Shown here piece after piece: positions 1 through 9,530 of a stretch of DNA of 64,000 bases (its first letter is position 1; every line of letters begins with the position of its first letter). The notes below the pieces were generated by a model, which was given only the letters and a program-made list of their open reading frames with translations, searched no databases and was not told where the DNA came from. Origin of the DNA: Winogradskyella psychrotolerans (GTDB lineage Bacteria; Bacteroidota; Bacteroidia; Flavobacteriales; Flavobacteriaceae). Location of the stretch: positions 62,001-126,000 of the forward strand of contig NZ_JAHKPS010000028.1 of assembly GCF_018860565.1 (NCBI RefSeq), read 5' to 3'. Both the position numbers and the translations under genes were made by a program.

Positions 1-1230
1 GAAGGAGTACGTAGAGATGTACGTGTAATAAACACCAGTTTATTTCAAACAGATTGGTACATTGACCAAATGAAACGCAAGGCTTACGAGAGTGACCCTA
101 TTCCTTCACAGCTTACTCACAATCAATATCGAGGAGCCACAAGAGATGTTATTATTAGAAGAGAAATTACCAAGGACACATTACCTATTAAGGACTTTAT
201 GGATTTTGTATCTAGTGAAAAGCCAAGTACCAAACTCAAATATGTAATTGAAAGACAAGGTGAAGACCCAGATCAATATCCAAAACACTTATTAAATTCT
301 AATTATTACCCATCACGCTATATAAGCATTCCTGTAAATAAAGACATGGTTCTTAAAAAAGGAATTGTAAAACCGAAAGATGCTGACAAAATAGAAGACA
401 ATCTTTTTACTGAAATTAGCTCTAGCTACATTTATAAAAACAATCTATTAATGTTAGACATTATTGCCAACAATAATTGGGAACGTCCAATTTACTTTAC
501 TGGTGGTGCTTTTGGAGCCGAGGATTATATTTGGCTAAAAGATTATTTACAGCTCGATGGTATGTGTTATAAATTAGTACCTATTAAAACACCTGTAGAC
601 AGAGCTAATCCTTATGAAATGGGACGTGTAGATCCAGACCTTATGTACGACATGGTGAAAAACTGGAAATGGGGAGGCAGTGGAGAAGACCTCTATTACG
701 ATATTGAAACCAGAAGAAATGGAATTACCTATAGAGGCAATTTAGCTCGACTAATAGAACAGTTAATTAATGAAGATAAATTAGATAAAGCCGAAGAAAT
801 TGCAGACATCGCTATGGAAAAAATGCCTGTAGATAAATTTGGTTTCTATTCTTTATTAGAGCCTTATGTGAGTGCGTATTATGAAATAGGAAACGTAGAA
901 AAAGGACGTGCCCTTTACAAAGATGTCGCAAAAAAATACCAAGAAAACTTGGTATACTATAGCAGCTTAGATATAGAAGACCAAGAATTTATGGTTGGCG
1001 AAGATATTTATATAGATATACAACGTTACAGAGCCTTAATTGATATTCTAGTTATATATAACGATAAAGATTTTGCATTACAGGAAACCAAAACGTTTAA
1101 TAGCTATTTAAGCTTGTTTGACGAACTTATGAATCGTTATAGTGACGAAGAGCTACCTGAAGTACCAAACGATATTGATATACAAAGTACCATTAAAGAC
1201 ACTATTGAAAGAATAGCACCAGAGAATTAA
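1..1230 (+). CDS. DUF2723 family membrane protein, C-terminal part (5' end outside window)
   Basis: The open frame runs without a stop from base 1, so the gene starts upstream and only about 409 C-terminal residues are visible. The stretch around residues 10-35, with DVRVIN, TDWYIDQM and KRKAYESDPIP, is typical of the soluble C-terminal part of Bacteroidota DUF2723 proteins (GT117-like, related to protein O-mannosyltransferases). The last 180 residues look like helical TPR-type repeats. The ATG at 70 lies inside the conserved region and is unlikely to be the true start. The function in this family is poorly defined: a polytopic membrane glycosyltransferase-like role is known by fold only. The deacetylase gene follows after 6 bp, so they are probably cotranscribed. 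Confidence 0.85.
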   Translation, partial: EGVRRDVRVINTSLFQTDWYIDQMKRKAYESDPIPSQLTHNQYRGATRDVIIRREITKDTLPIKDFMDFVSSEKPSTKLKYVIERQGEDPDQYPKHLLNSNYYPSRYISIPVNKDMVLKKGIVKPKDADKIEDNLFTEISSSYIYKNNLLMLDIIANNNWERPIYFTGGAFGAEDYIWLKDYLQLDGMCYKLVPIKTPVDRANPYEMGRVDPDLMYDMVKNWKWGGSGEDLYYDIETRRNGITYRGNLARLIEQLINEDKLDKAEEIADIAMEKMPVDKFGFYSLLEPYVSAYYEIGNVEKGRALYKDVAKKYQENLVYYSSLDIEDQEFMVGEDIYIDIQRYRALIDILVIYNDKDFALQETKTFNSYLSLFDELMNRYSDEELPEVPNDIDIQSTIKDTIERIAPEN

Positions 1231-1236
1231 ACTCTA

Positions 1237-1905
1237 ATGAAAATTATTCCAGCTAAAATACCAGGGTTTGTGAAAGCTTTATTTCCAAATTTTATTTGGA
1301 ATATTGATACAACTAAAAAAGAACTCTTTTTAACCTTTGATGATGGCCCAACTCCTGAAATTACAGATTGGGTGCTTCAAACTTTAAAAGATTACAATGC
1401 AAAAGCAACATTTTTTTGCATTGGTAGTAATATTGAGGCAAATATTGAAATTTTTCAAAATATAATTAAAGAAGGACATTCAATTGGTAATCATACTTAC
1501 AACCATTTAAAAGGTTGGAAAACGAAAACGAAAATGTATATTGGGAATGTTGAACTTACCGACTCCGTTATTCAGTTTCAAATTCAGAATTCAAAATTTT
1601 TAACGGATAACAATAGACCGTCATCAAAACTATTTAGACCACCTTATGGTAAGTTTAAAAATAAACAAAGTAAAAAATTGTTGAAATTAGGATACAAAAT
1701 CGTGATGTGGGATATTTTATCTTACGATTGGGATAAATCTGTATCAAAAGAAACTTGCCTTAAAAATATAACATCAGCAGCCAAAGAGGGAAGTATTATT
1801 GTGCTTCATGATAGTATAAAAGCATCACGTAATTTAAAATATGTACTCCCTAAGGTTTTAGAATATTACAGCAAAAAGGGTTATAAATTTAAGAGTATAA
1901 TATAA
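1237..1905 (+). CDS. Polysaccharide deacetylase (NodB domain) family protein
   Basis: This 222-residue protein carries the NodB homology motifs in order: FDDGPTP near residue 35 (catalytic Asp and metal-binding Asp), GNHTYNH near residue 84 (metal-binding His pair), RPPYG near residue 134, WDILSYDW near 159 and LHDS near 191 (catalytic His). All catalytic residues appear intact. The family is metal-dependent and removes N- or O-acetyl groups from carbohydrates such as peptidoglycan or other N-acetylglucosamine polymers; the substrate here cannot be read from sequence. No clear cleavable signal peptide is visible. It starts 6 bp after the DUF2723 gene and probably shares its transcript. Confidence 0.9.
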   Translation: MKIIPAKIPGFVKALFPNFIWNIDTTKKELFLTFDDGPTPEITDWVLQTLKDYNAKATFFCIGSNIEANIEIFQNIIKEGHSIGNHTYNHLKGWKTKTKMYIGNVELTDSVIQFQIQNSKFLTDNNRPSSKLFRPPYGKFKNKQSKKLLKLGYKIVMWDILSYDWDKSVSKETCLKNITSAAKEGSIIVLHDSIKASRNLKYVLPKVLEYYSKKGYKFKSII

Positions 1906-1942
1906 TACTTGATAGGTTTTTGTAAACCTTTATCAAAATCAC

Positions 1943-2239
1943 CTAAACATACTCTTGAACAATATTAATCAACGTATTAGCGTCTTGTTTGCCACTATGA
2001 CGCCATTTCATTTCTCCATCTTTATAAATGATTAATGTTGGTAGACCTTTAACACGCAATGCTTCTGCAAGTTCTTTATTTTTACCGACATCAATTTTTA
2101 TAACTTTAGCTTTATCACCTAATGAAGCTGCAACATCTCTAAGCACAGAATGCATAGCTACAGATTGATCATTCGCTTCAGTATAAAAATCCAGAAGTAC
2201 TGGAATTTCAACATCTATTAATTCCCCAAATTTTGACAT
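1943..2239 (-). CDS. Thioredoxin-fold protein lacking the CxxC active site
   Basis: This 98-residue protein aligns over its length with thioredoxin: LLDFYTE near residues 15-21, IKIDV near 48, and the cis-proline loop GLPT at 65-68 followed by YKDGE. At the active site, where thioredoxin has WCGPC, the sequence is ANDQS (residues 22-26), so both redox cysteines are replaced (by N23 and S26). It therefore cannot do thiol-disulfide exchange in the normal way. A chaperone or scaffold-like role is possible but is inference. It is convergent with the deacetylase gene (37 bp between stops) and has its own promoter at 2256-2283. Confidence 0.85.
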   Translation of the reverse strand: MSKFGELIDVEIPVLLDFYTEANDQSVAMHSVLRDVAASLGDKAKVIKIDVGKNKELAEALRVKGLPTLIIYKDGEMKWRHSGKQDANTLINIVQEYV

Positions 2240-2255
2240 ACGTTTTAGTTTTAGT

Positions 2256-2283
2256 CAAATATACAAGTACTTCAAACTCACAA
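2256..2283 (-). promoter_or_regulatory. Bacteroidota-type promoter for the thioredoxin-like gene
   Basis: Read on the minus strand, TATATTTG (2256-2263) matches the -7 consensus TAnnTTTG, and TTG (2281-2283) lies 17 bp upstream of it, close to the usual 19 bp. It lies 16 bp upstream of the ATG. Confidence 0.5.
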
Positions 2284-2347
2284 AAACCTAGTAATTTATA
2301 TCCGTGAGTTAGGTACTCATATCATAAAAATAAGCAATTCTTTACAA

Positions 2348-3577
2348 TTATGCACTTTTCGTTCCTCTTTTGAGCTCAATTACAGTGATTTCTGGCCAAA
2401 TTCCAACACGCCCAGGATATCCTAAATAACCAAAACCTCTATTTACATTGATGTGCTGGCCTAGTTCTGTGTAAATTCCAGCCCATTGCTTGTAACGCCA
2501 TTTTGCAGGACTCCATTTTATCCAGCCAGGAATCTCAATTCCAAATTGCATACCATGTGTATGGCCACTTAAAGTTAAATGATAATGATACGAATCATTA
2601 ACCACAACTTTATCCCAATGACTAGGATCATGACTCATTAGTATCTTAAAATCATCTTTATGAACTTGCTCAGAAGCTTTCTTTAAATCTCCAGCTTGCT
2701 TAAAACCTCCTATACCCCAATTTTCAACACCGATTAAAGCAATACGCTGACCTTCTTTTTCAAGAAATCGGTTTTCATTTAATAACAAATCGAAGCCTAT
2801 TTCTTTCTGAAGGGTTTTTAAATCTTCTAAATTTTGCTTTTTAGCAGCAGCAGAACTCCAATCTACATAATCTCCATAATCATGATTTCCTAAAACAGAA
2901 TACAATCCATCCTTAGCTCTTAATTTTCCAAAAGTATCCTTCCAAGGTAACATTTCAGACGCTTTATTATTTACCATATCCCCTGTAAATAACAAAATAT
3001 CAGATTCTTGCTCATTAATTAAATCTACGGCATACTCAATTTTTTCTCTGTTATCAAAACTACCCGAATGTATGTCACTTATCTGAGTTATTCTATACCC
3101 ATCAAAGGCCTCTGGTAAATCCTCAAAATGAAGCGTATAATTAAGAACTCTAAAATTATATTTGCCTTTATACATGCCGTAAAGCAAAGATGAAAACGGA
3201 ATAGCAGCCAAGCCTATAGCAACCTGACTAATAAATTTTCTGCGTGATGGAAAATAGAACGCCTCTTTCTGAGTCATGGCCTTTTGGTACAGACCAATTG
3301 CTCCTCTTATAATATCTTCTCCAATTAAAATTGGGACTAACACCAAATTAAAAGCTAGAAATGTTAGTAAAAACCCAAATGCGTAACTTTTGGCAGGTGT
3401 CAGTACACGCCCTTCATTACCAGATGTAAATTGAAAAATAAAATTTCCCACAATAACGATAGCTATACCAAAGAATACATAGTATATCCAAGTTTGTTTA
3501 GTTACAGTTCTTATGGCTTGAAAACCATAAACCGTTAGAATTATAAATAAAATAGCAAATAGTATCCAGCGAATCAT
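2348..3577 (-). CDS. Membrane-anchored metallophosphoesterase
   Basis: The 409-residue protein has three or four predicted transmembrane segments in the first 130 residues, then a calcineurin-like phosphoesterase domain. Metal-binding motifs appear in order: SDIHSG, FTGDMVNN, LGNHDYGD and SGHTHGMQFG. This is the YkuE/YaeI-like arrangement, in which the membrane segments hold the catalytic domain at the inner membrane. Members hydrolyse phosphodiesters or lipid pyrophosphates, and the substrate is unknown here. A -7-like element (CAAATTTA, 3596-3603, minus strand) lies about 20 bp upstream of the start. Confidence 0.88.
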   Translation of the reverse strand: MIRWILFAILFIILTVYGFQAIRTVTKQTWIYYVFFGIAIVIVGNFIFQFTSGNEGRVLTPAKSYAFGFLLTFLAFNLVLVPILIGEDIIRGAIGLYQKAMTQKEAFYFPSRRKFISQVAIGLAAIPFSSLLYGMYKGKYNFRVLNYTLHFEDLPEAFDGYRITQISDIHSGSFDNREKIEYAVDLINEQESDILLFTGDMVNNKASEMLPWKDTFGKLRAKDGLYSVLGNHDYGDYVDWSSAAAKKQNLEDLKTLQKEIGFDLLLNENRFLEKEGQRIALIGVENWGIGGFKQAGDLKKASEQVHKDDFKILMSHDPSHWDKVVVNDSYHYHLTLSGHTHGMQFGIEIPGWIKWSPAKWRYKQWAGIYTELGQHINVNRGFGYLGYPGRVGIWPEITVIELKRGTKSA

Positions 3578-3762
3578 CTTGTTTTTTTGAGTTTACAAAT
3601 TTAAAGCTTATAACAAGCGACCTATCTTATGAAAGTGTTAAAGATTTTTCAAGCTTAATACTCACAACGTCAAAATAGAAACCAGACAAAAAGGACTCCC
3701 CTTAAAAACAGTCTTAATTTCATTTTACTATATTAGATGCATTATAATTAATTGTCTTTTTG

Positions 3763-6696
3763 ATGAATTTTAAACAAACCGCTATTGTAATTGCGCTAAC
3801 ACTTCTTATAAGTTGTAATACCTCAACTTCAATTACCGAAGCTCAAAAAGACCAATCATTAACCCACTACGTTAATACCTTTATTGGCACAGGTGGTCAC
3901 GGACACACTTATCCTGGAGCCACACTGCCCTTTGGGATGATGCAGTTAAGTCCTGATACACGCTTAGACGGTTGGGATGGTTGTTCGGGCTATCATTATA
4001 CAGACCGTTACATCTATGGATTTTCACACACACATTTAAGCGGCACAGGCATTAGCGACTATGGAGATGTGCTTTTAATGCCAACAAACGAAATCAATTT
4101 TAATAATGGAGCTGATGGCAAAAAAGGCTATCGTGCACATTTCAGTCATGATAATGAATTTGCAGAACCTGGCTATTATAAAGTCCATTTAGATGCTACA
4201 AATATTAATGTAGAACTTACCGTTGCACAACGAAGTGGTGTTCATAAATACGAATTTCCAAGTTCTAAAAATCAATATGTGATTTTAGATTTAGTACATC
4301 GTGATAAGGTTTTAGATGCTAAGATTGAAAAAGTTTCAGACACTGAAATTGTTGGTTATCGTCATTCTGAAGCTTGGGCAAAAGATCAACGTTTATACTT
4401 TATTATAAAAACATCGCACCCGTTTAATGATGTGTTACAATCACCACCAGAAACAGGAATACCAGGAGCCAGACGATCTGCTTTAAAATTTATAAACCCA
4501 AACAACGAGCCTGTTTATATGAAAGTTGGCATTTCAGCCGTTGATATAGATGGTGCACGTAAAAATCTAGAAGCCGAAGTTTTAAACAAAGATTTTGAAA
4601 CCGTTAAACAAGAAGCCCAACAGATTTGGGAATCGCAACTTGAAAAAATAGTTATTGAAAGCAACGATTTAGATAAAAAGACCAATTTTTATACAGCATT
4701 ATACCATACTATGCTAGCACCACAATTGTATCAAGATGTGGATGGCCGTTATAGAGGCATGGATTTAGAGATTCATAAGACAACCAATTTTAATTATTAC
4801 TCGGTATTTTCACTTTGGGATACTTACCGAGCAGCACATCCGCTTTACACCATTATAGAACAAGACCGCACCAATGATTTTATCAAAACCTTTTTAGCAA
4901 AATATGACGAAGGTGGCATTATGCCTATGTGGGATTTAGCTGGTAATTATACAGATTGTATGATTGGTTATCATGCCGTACCAGTCATTTCAGATGCCTA
5001 TTTAAAAGGCTTGCGCGATTACGATACCGAAAAAGCTTTTGAAGCCATGAAACATTCGGCAACAAGAGATAAATTTGGACTTGAAGCATATAAAAAATAT
5101 GGATTTATTCCTGTGGATGAAGAAAGTGAATCTGTATCTAAAACACTAGAATACGCTTATGACGATTGGACCATTGCCCAAATGGCAAAAGCCATGGGTA
5201 AAATAGAGGATTACAAAACTTACATTCAGCGTGCGCAATACTACAAAAATGTATTTGATCCGGAAACCAACTTTATGCGAGGACGTTTTAAAAACACATG
5301 GTTTACTCCTTTTGATCCTTACGAAGTGAATTTTAATTACACCGAAGCCAACGCTTGGCAATACAGTTTTTATGTCCCTCAAGATATTTCAGGATTTATA
5401 GAATTACTTGGAGGAAAAGATCAACTGGAAGCACAACTTGATGAATTATTCAATGCCAAAACAGAAATATCTGGACGCCACCAATCGGATATCACAGGCT
5501 TAATTGGGCAATATGCACATGGCAATGAACCTAGTCATCATATGGCTTACCTCTATAATTTTGTTAATAAGCCACATAAAACCCAAGAGAAAGCCCATCA
5601 GATTTTAACGGAATTGTATCATAATGATCCCGATGGAGTTTCAGGAAATGAAGATTGCGGACAAATGAGCGCTTGGTATGTGTTGAGCTCCATGGGTTTT
5701 TATTCCGTAACTCCAGGAAGTAATGAGTACATCATTGGAACACCTCTTTTTGATAAAGCAACCCTAAATCTTGAAGACGGAAAACAATTCAATATCATCG
5801 CCAATAACCTCAGCGATTCAAATAAATATATTGAAAGCGTTAAACTCAATGGCAAAACATTAAATGAAACGTTTATAAGTCATACGGCAATTGTTTCTGG
5901 CGGTTCTCTAGAATTCAATATGACTAATCAACCTTCAACTTGGGGAACAATAGAAGGCACAGTACCTAAAACAGAAATAAAAGATCATATTATTCTGCCG
6001 TCACCATTTATTGCAAAAGGAGATATTACGTTTAGAGATTCAACTGAAGTTGTTTTGTCTACTTCTGAAAACGATGCTAAAATTTATTACGCTTTAGATG
6101 ATAATGAATTCAATTTATATGCCACTGCATTTACCATTTCCAAAGACACGAATGTGAAATTATATTCAGAAAAAGGAGATTTAAAAAGTCCGGTATTAAC
6201 CACTTCTTTTTTCAAAATTGATCCTAATTTGAGTATTACTCTTAAAAGTGATTATGCCAATCAATATAGCGCAGGAGGCAATGATGCACTTATTGATGGT
6301 ATTAGAAGTACCAAAAATTATAGAACTGGAAGCTGGCAAGGTTATGAGGATAAAGATATGGTTGCAACTGTTAATTTAGGCACTGAGAAACCTATTAATT
6401 TAATAGCAGTTAACTTTTTACAAGACCAGGATGCTTGGATTTTTTACCCCACGGAAGTTCAGTGTTTTGTTTCAAAAGACAATAAAACATTTAAAGCTTT
6501 GCCTCCACAAACTATAAATTCGGCTGAAAAGAATAGTACAATAGCCATTAAAACAATTGAATTTAAAATTCCAAAAACTAAATATAAATATGTGAAAATC
6601 GTTGCGAAAAAACTTGGCAAAGTACCAAAATGGCATGTTGGCTATCCTATGGATGGACGAAGTTGGATTTTTGTGGATGAAATTTCAATAAAATAG
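3763..6696 (+). CDS. GH92 alpha-mannosidase lipoprotein
   Basis: This is a 977-residue exported protein with a lipoprotein signal ending LLISC. The GH92 signatures are clear: VNTFIGTGGHGHTYPGA near the N-terminus, SPDTR..GWDGCSGYHY, FSHTHLSGTG, SLWDTYRAAHP, GNEPSHHMAYLYNF, and GNEDCGQMSAWYVLSSMGFY (the family's acid/base region). After residue 700 come a chitobiase-C-like/FN3-type domain and an F5/8 discoidin-like carbohydrate-binding domain. GH92 enzymes are calcium-dependent exo-alpha-mannosidases that trim mannose from N-glycans. The frame could open at a TTG at 3760, but the ATG at 3763 is preferred. With the transporter and the glycosylasparaginase that follow it forms a glycoprotein-glycan use group. 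Confidence 0.95.
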   Translation: MNFKQTAIVIALTLLISCNTSTSITEAQKDQSLTHYVNTFIGTGGHGHTYPGATLPFGMMQLSPDTRLDGWDGCSGYHYTDRYIYGFSHTHLSGTGISDYGDVLLMPTNEINFNNGADGKKGYRAHFSHDNEFAEPGYYKVHLDATNINVELTVAQRSGVHKYEFPSSKNQYVILDLVHRDKVLDAKIEKVSDTEIVGYRHSEAWAKDQRLYFIIKTSHPFNDVLQSPPETGIPGARRSALKFINPNNEPVYMKVGISAVDIDGARKNLEAEVLNKDFETVKQEAQQIWESQLEKIVIESNDLDKKTNFYTALYHTMLAPQLYQDVDGRYRGMDLEIHKTTNFNYYSVFSLWDTYRAAHPLYTIIEQDRTNDFIKTFLAKYDEGGIMPMWDLAGNYTDCMIGYHAVPVISDAYLKGLRDYDTEKAFEAMKHSATRDKFGLEAYKKYGFIPVDEESESVSKTLEYAYDDWTIAQMAKAMGKIEDYKTYIQRAQYYKNVFDPETNFMRGRFKNTWFTPFDPYEVNFNYTEANAWQYSFYVPQDISGFIELLGGKDQLEAQLDELFNAKTEISGRHQSDITGLIGQYAHGNEPSHHMAYLYNFVNKPHKTQEKAHQILTELYHNDPDGVSGNEDCGQMSAWYVLSSMGFYSVTPGSNEYIIGTPLFDKATLNLEDGKQFNIIANNLSDSNKYIESVKLNGKTLNETFISHTAIVSGGSLEFNMTNQPSTWGTIEGTVPKTEIKDHIILPSPFIAKGDITFRDSTEVVLSTSENDAKIYYALDDNEFNLYATAFTISKDTNVKLYSEKGDLKSPVLTTSFFKIDPNLSITLKSDYANQYSAGGNDALIDGIRSTKNYRTGSWQGYEDKDMVATVNLGTEKPINLIAVNFLQDQDAWIFYPTEVQCFVSKDNKTFKALPPQTINSAEKNSTIAIKTIEFKIPKTKYKYVKIVAKKLGKVPKWHVGYPMDGRSWIFVDEISIK

Positions 6697-6804
6697 CATA
6701 ACATTCAATACTTTTAAATCCGATTAGAATTAACCATTTAAGATTGTATTAGCAACAAAACACAATTTAAGCAAGACCTTTAAACTAACTAACCATTTAT
6801 AACA

Positions 6805-8475
6805 ATGAACAATCAAAATAACAAATCAGCATTAGCAACTCTATGTACGGTTTTCTTTTTCTGGGGATTTATTGCAGCATCAAATAGTGTCTTTATTCCA
6901 TTTTGCAAAACCTATTTTAATATTGACCAGTTTCAATCGCAATTAGTTGATTTTGCTTTTTATGGTGCCTATTATATTGGTGCGCTATCATTATTTGTAA
7001 TGTCTAGTGCTGTAAAGCGTGATATATTAAATAATTGGGGTTACAAAAATGGTATTGTTTACGGCTTACTGTTATCTGCAATAGGAGCTTTTGTAATGTA
7101 TCCTGCAACTGCTGGTGCAGAACAAGGCCAAACAGAGGTATTCTATTTTGTGCTTATCGCTTTTTTCATTGTAGCACTAGGATTTTCATTACAACAAACT
7201 GCAGCAAACCCGTTTGCTGTTGCACTGGGTGATCCAAAAACAGGCTCACATCGCTTAAATTTAACAGGAGGTATAAATTCCTTTGGTACAACTATTGGCC
7301 CAATTGTAGTAAGCCTTGCTATTTTTGGTTCTGCTTCTTGGTCTACTGAGCAATTAGCTGAAAAAATTAACACCAATGACATTACGTTGGTCACCGTACA
7401 AGTTTTATATATGTGCGTTGGTGCTTTATTTTTAATTGCAGCAGCACTATTTCATTTTTCAAAAAAACTACCAGCTCTTAAATCCGAAACCGCTTTTGAA
7501 CCCGCTAATAAAGCTAGAAACTTATTAATTATTTTAACCTTAGTTATCGTCGGTTGTTTTGGTTATATTTTTAGCACGTACTCAGGAGACGCTGTTGCTA
7601 CTGAAGACATAGAGCACACTAGATTAATCATTTTGTTTATTGCACTATTGGCAGTAATAGCAACTGTTTTTATAGCAAACTCTAGTGCTTCTAAAAATCC
7701 GGATGGTTGGGGAGCCATGAAATACCCTCAACTTGTTTTAGGCATGCTAGCTATATTTACTTATGTTGGTGTAGAAGTCACCATAGGAAGTAATCTTGGA
7801 GAACTTTTAAAGCAAGGTGTAGAAAACACTGGCTTAAATACTATAGGTTTACCTGTCTTAAATGATTCGGAATTAGGAAAATATATTTCCATGTATTGGG
7901 GCGGACTAATGATTGGACGATGGGTTGGTGCTGTTACTGTTTTTAATCCAAGTAAAGGGTTAAAAAAAGCACTTCTAATTATAGTACCTTATGTGGCATT
8001 TGCTGTAATCATTTTGGCTAATTTGGTTAAATACAGTTTTACAACAAATGAAATTCTATTTTTTGCCATCTGTATTGCGGTTCAAATTGGAGGTTTCTTT
8101 TTAGCAAAAGACAATCCTGTTCAAACTTTAAAAATATTCAGTCTTTTAGGAATGTTAGGAATGCTAATTGGTCTCTTTACCTCAGGTAATGTTGCTTTAT
8201 TTGCCTTCTTGTCTGGTGGTTTATTTTGCTCAATTATGTGGCCTTGTATTTTTACACTAAGCATTGCTGGCTTAGGAAAATACACCTCTCAAGGTTCAGC
8301 TTTTTTAATTATGATGATTTTAGGTGGTGCTATTATTCCTCCTGTACAAGGAAAATTGGCCGACGTCTTTAATATTCAAACCTCATACTGGATTGCTGTA
8401 GCTTGTTTTGGGTATTTATTATTCTATGCCTTTAGAACAAAAACGGTTTTAGACAAACAAGGTGTTACATATTAA
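6805..8475 (+). CDS. Sugar MFS transporter, FucP-like
   Basis: This is a 556-residue polytopic protein of the major facilitator superfamily. The N-terminal [17 protein letters not shown] and the segment with [10 protein letters not shown] match the FucP/NagP sugar:proton symporter group. It is longer than FucP (about 440 residues); the extra length lies mainly in the central region (about residues 220-330, with added transmembrane segments) and includes a non-homologous-looking segment near residue 265. It probably carries a monosaccharide or small glycan released by the GH92 enzyme across the inner membrane. It lies 108 bp after the mannosidase gene and 15 bp before the glycosylasparaginase gene. 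The substrate is inferred from context only. Confidence 0.88.
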   Translation: MNNQNNKSALATLCTVFFFWGFIAASNSVFIPFCKTYFNIDQFQSQLVDFAFYGAYYIGALSLFVMSSAVKRDILNNWGYKNGIVYGLLLSAIGAFVMYPATAGAEQGQTEVFYFVLIAFFIVALGFSLQQTAANPFAVALGDPKTGSHRLNLTGGINSFGTTIGPIVVSLAIFGSASWSTEQLAEKINTNDITLVTVQVLYMCVGALFLIAAALFHFSKKLPALKSETAFEPANKARNLLIILTLVIVGCFGYIFSTYSGDAVATEDIEHTRLIILFIALLAVIATVFIANSSASKNPDGWGAMKYPQLVLGMLAIFTYVGVEVTIGSNLGELLKQGVENTGLNTIGLPVLNDSELGKYISMYWGGLMIGRWVGAVTVFNPSKGLKKALLIIVPYVAFAVIILANLVKYSFTTNEILFFAICIAVQIGGFFLAKDNPVQTLKIFSLLGMLGMLIGLFTSGNVALFAFLSGGLFCSIMWPCIFTLSIAGLGKYTSQGSAFLIMMILGGAIIPPVQGKLADVFNIQTSYWIAVACFGYLLFYAFRTKTVLDKQGVTY

Positions 8476-8490
8476 CGAAAATAATTTTCG

Positions 8491-9492
8491 ATGAAAAGAC
8501 GCGATTTTATAAAAAACACATCGTTAACCGGAGTTGGTTTTGCTGTTGGTGGTACACTTGTAAATTGTGCAGAAAATTCTACTGAAACGAAAGCATCAAC
8601 AGTTAATGTAGAAAAAGCCTCACTACCAATAGTCATTGCAACTTGGCATGTTGAAAACGCCACAGCCAAAGCTATGGAAATATTAAAAAAAGGAGGAAAT
8701 GCTCTAGATGCCGTAGAACAAGGTTGCAGAATAGAAGAAGCTAACGAAAAAGGACAAACCGTTGGTATAGGTGGTTTGCCAGACAGAGATGGTAATGTTA
8801 CTTTAGATGCCTCCATAATGGATAAACATGGAAATTGTGGATCTGTAGTATATCTTCAAAATATAACCCATGCTGTTTCTGTGGCAAGAAAAGTGATGGA
8901 AGACACACCACATGTAATGCTCGCTGGTGAAGGCGCCAAACAATTTGCCATTTCAAAAGGCTTTAAACCCGAAAACCTACTAACTGAAGCTTCAAAAAAA
9001 GCATGGGAAAAATGGAAAATTGAAGCCAAATACAAACCCATTATCAATATAGAAAATCATGATACCATTGGCATGTTAGCCATTGATAAAAATGGAGATA
9101 TTTCTGGTGCTTGTACTACAAGTGGCTTAGCTTACAAGATGGGAGGACGTGTTGGTGACAGCCCAATAATAGGTTCTGGGTTGTTTGTAGATAATGAAAT
9201 AGGAGCATGTGCAGCTACTGGTTTAGGCGAAGAGGTCGCAAAAACTGTCGGTAGTTTTTTAGTTGTAGAATTAATGCGGCAGGGCAAATCTCCTCAAGAA
9301 GCCTGTGAAGAAGCAATTAGCAGAATTGTAAATAAACCTAATAGCAATTACAAGAATTTTCAAGTAGGATATATTGCTATTAATAAAAAAGGAGAAACAG
9401 GAAGTTATTCAATTCATCAGTGGTTTAGTATGACTAAATTTCAAGATGGAAAAAACGAACAAATTCAATCGGATTATTATAATAAGACATAA
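8491..9492 (+). CDS. Tat-exported N(4)-(beta-N-acetylglucosaminyl)-L-asparaginase
   Basis: This 333-residue protein is an Ntn-hydrolase of the glycosylasparaginase type. It opens with a Tat-like signal, MKRRDFIKNT, followed by a hydrophobic stretch and Cys26. The autoproteolysis site is HDTIGMLAID with nucleophile T192, followed by GGRVGDSPIIGSG and CAATGLGEE substrate-pocket motifs. The family cleaves the bond between asparagine and N-acetylglucosamine, the final step of N-glycoprotein breakdown. Its place next to a GH92 mannosidase and a sugar transporter supports that role. It differs from the second Ntn-hydrolase in the window (23316-24254), which is of the isoaspartyl peptidase type. Confidence 0.93.
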   Translation: MKRRDFIKNTSLTGVGFAVGGTLVNCAENSTETKASTVNVEKASLPIVIATWHVENATAKAMEILKKGGNALDAVEQGCRIEEANEKGQTVGIGGLPDRDGNVTLDASIMDKHGNCGSVVYLQNITHAVSVARKVMEDTPHVMLAGEGAKQFAISKGFKPENLLTEASKKAWEKWKIEAKYKPIINIENHDTIGMLAIDKNGDISGACTTSGLAYKMGGRVGDSPIIGSGLFVDNEIGACAATGLGEEVAKTVGSFLVVELMRQGKSPQEACEEAISRIVNKPNSNYKNFQVGYIAINKKGETGSYSIHQWFSMTKFQDGKNEQIQSDYYNKT

Positions 9493-9530
9493 ATGCTTAA
9501 ATTGTAGGAAATTAACCAACCTACATAATA

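Noticed and set aside
5146..5382. 78-codon frame antisense to the GH92 gene, with similar antisense frames in many genes (for example 20042-20407, 23171-23385 region)
   Set aside because: They lie wholly inside well-supported genes on the other strand and show no family motifs.
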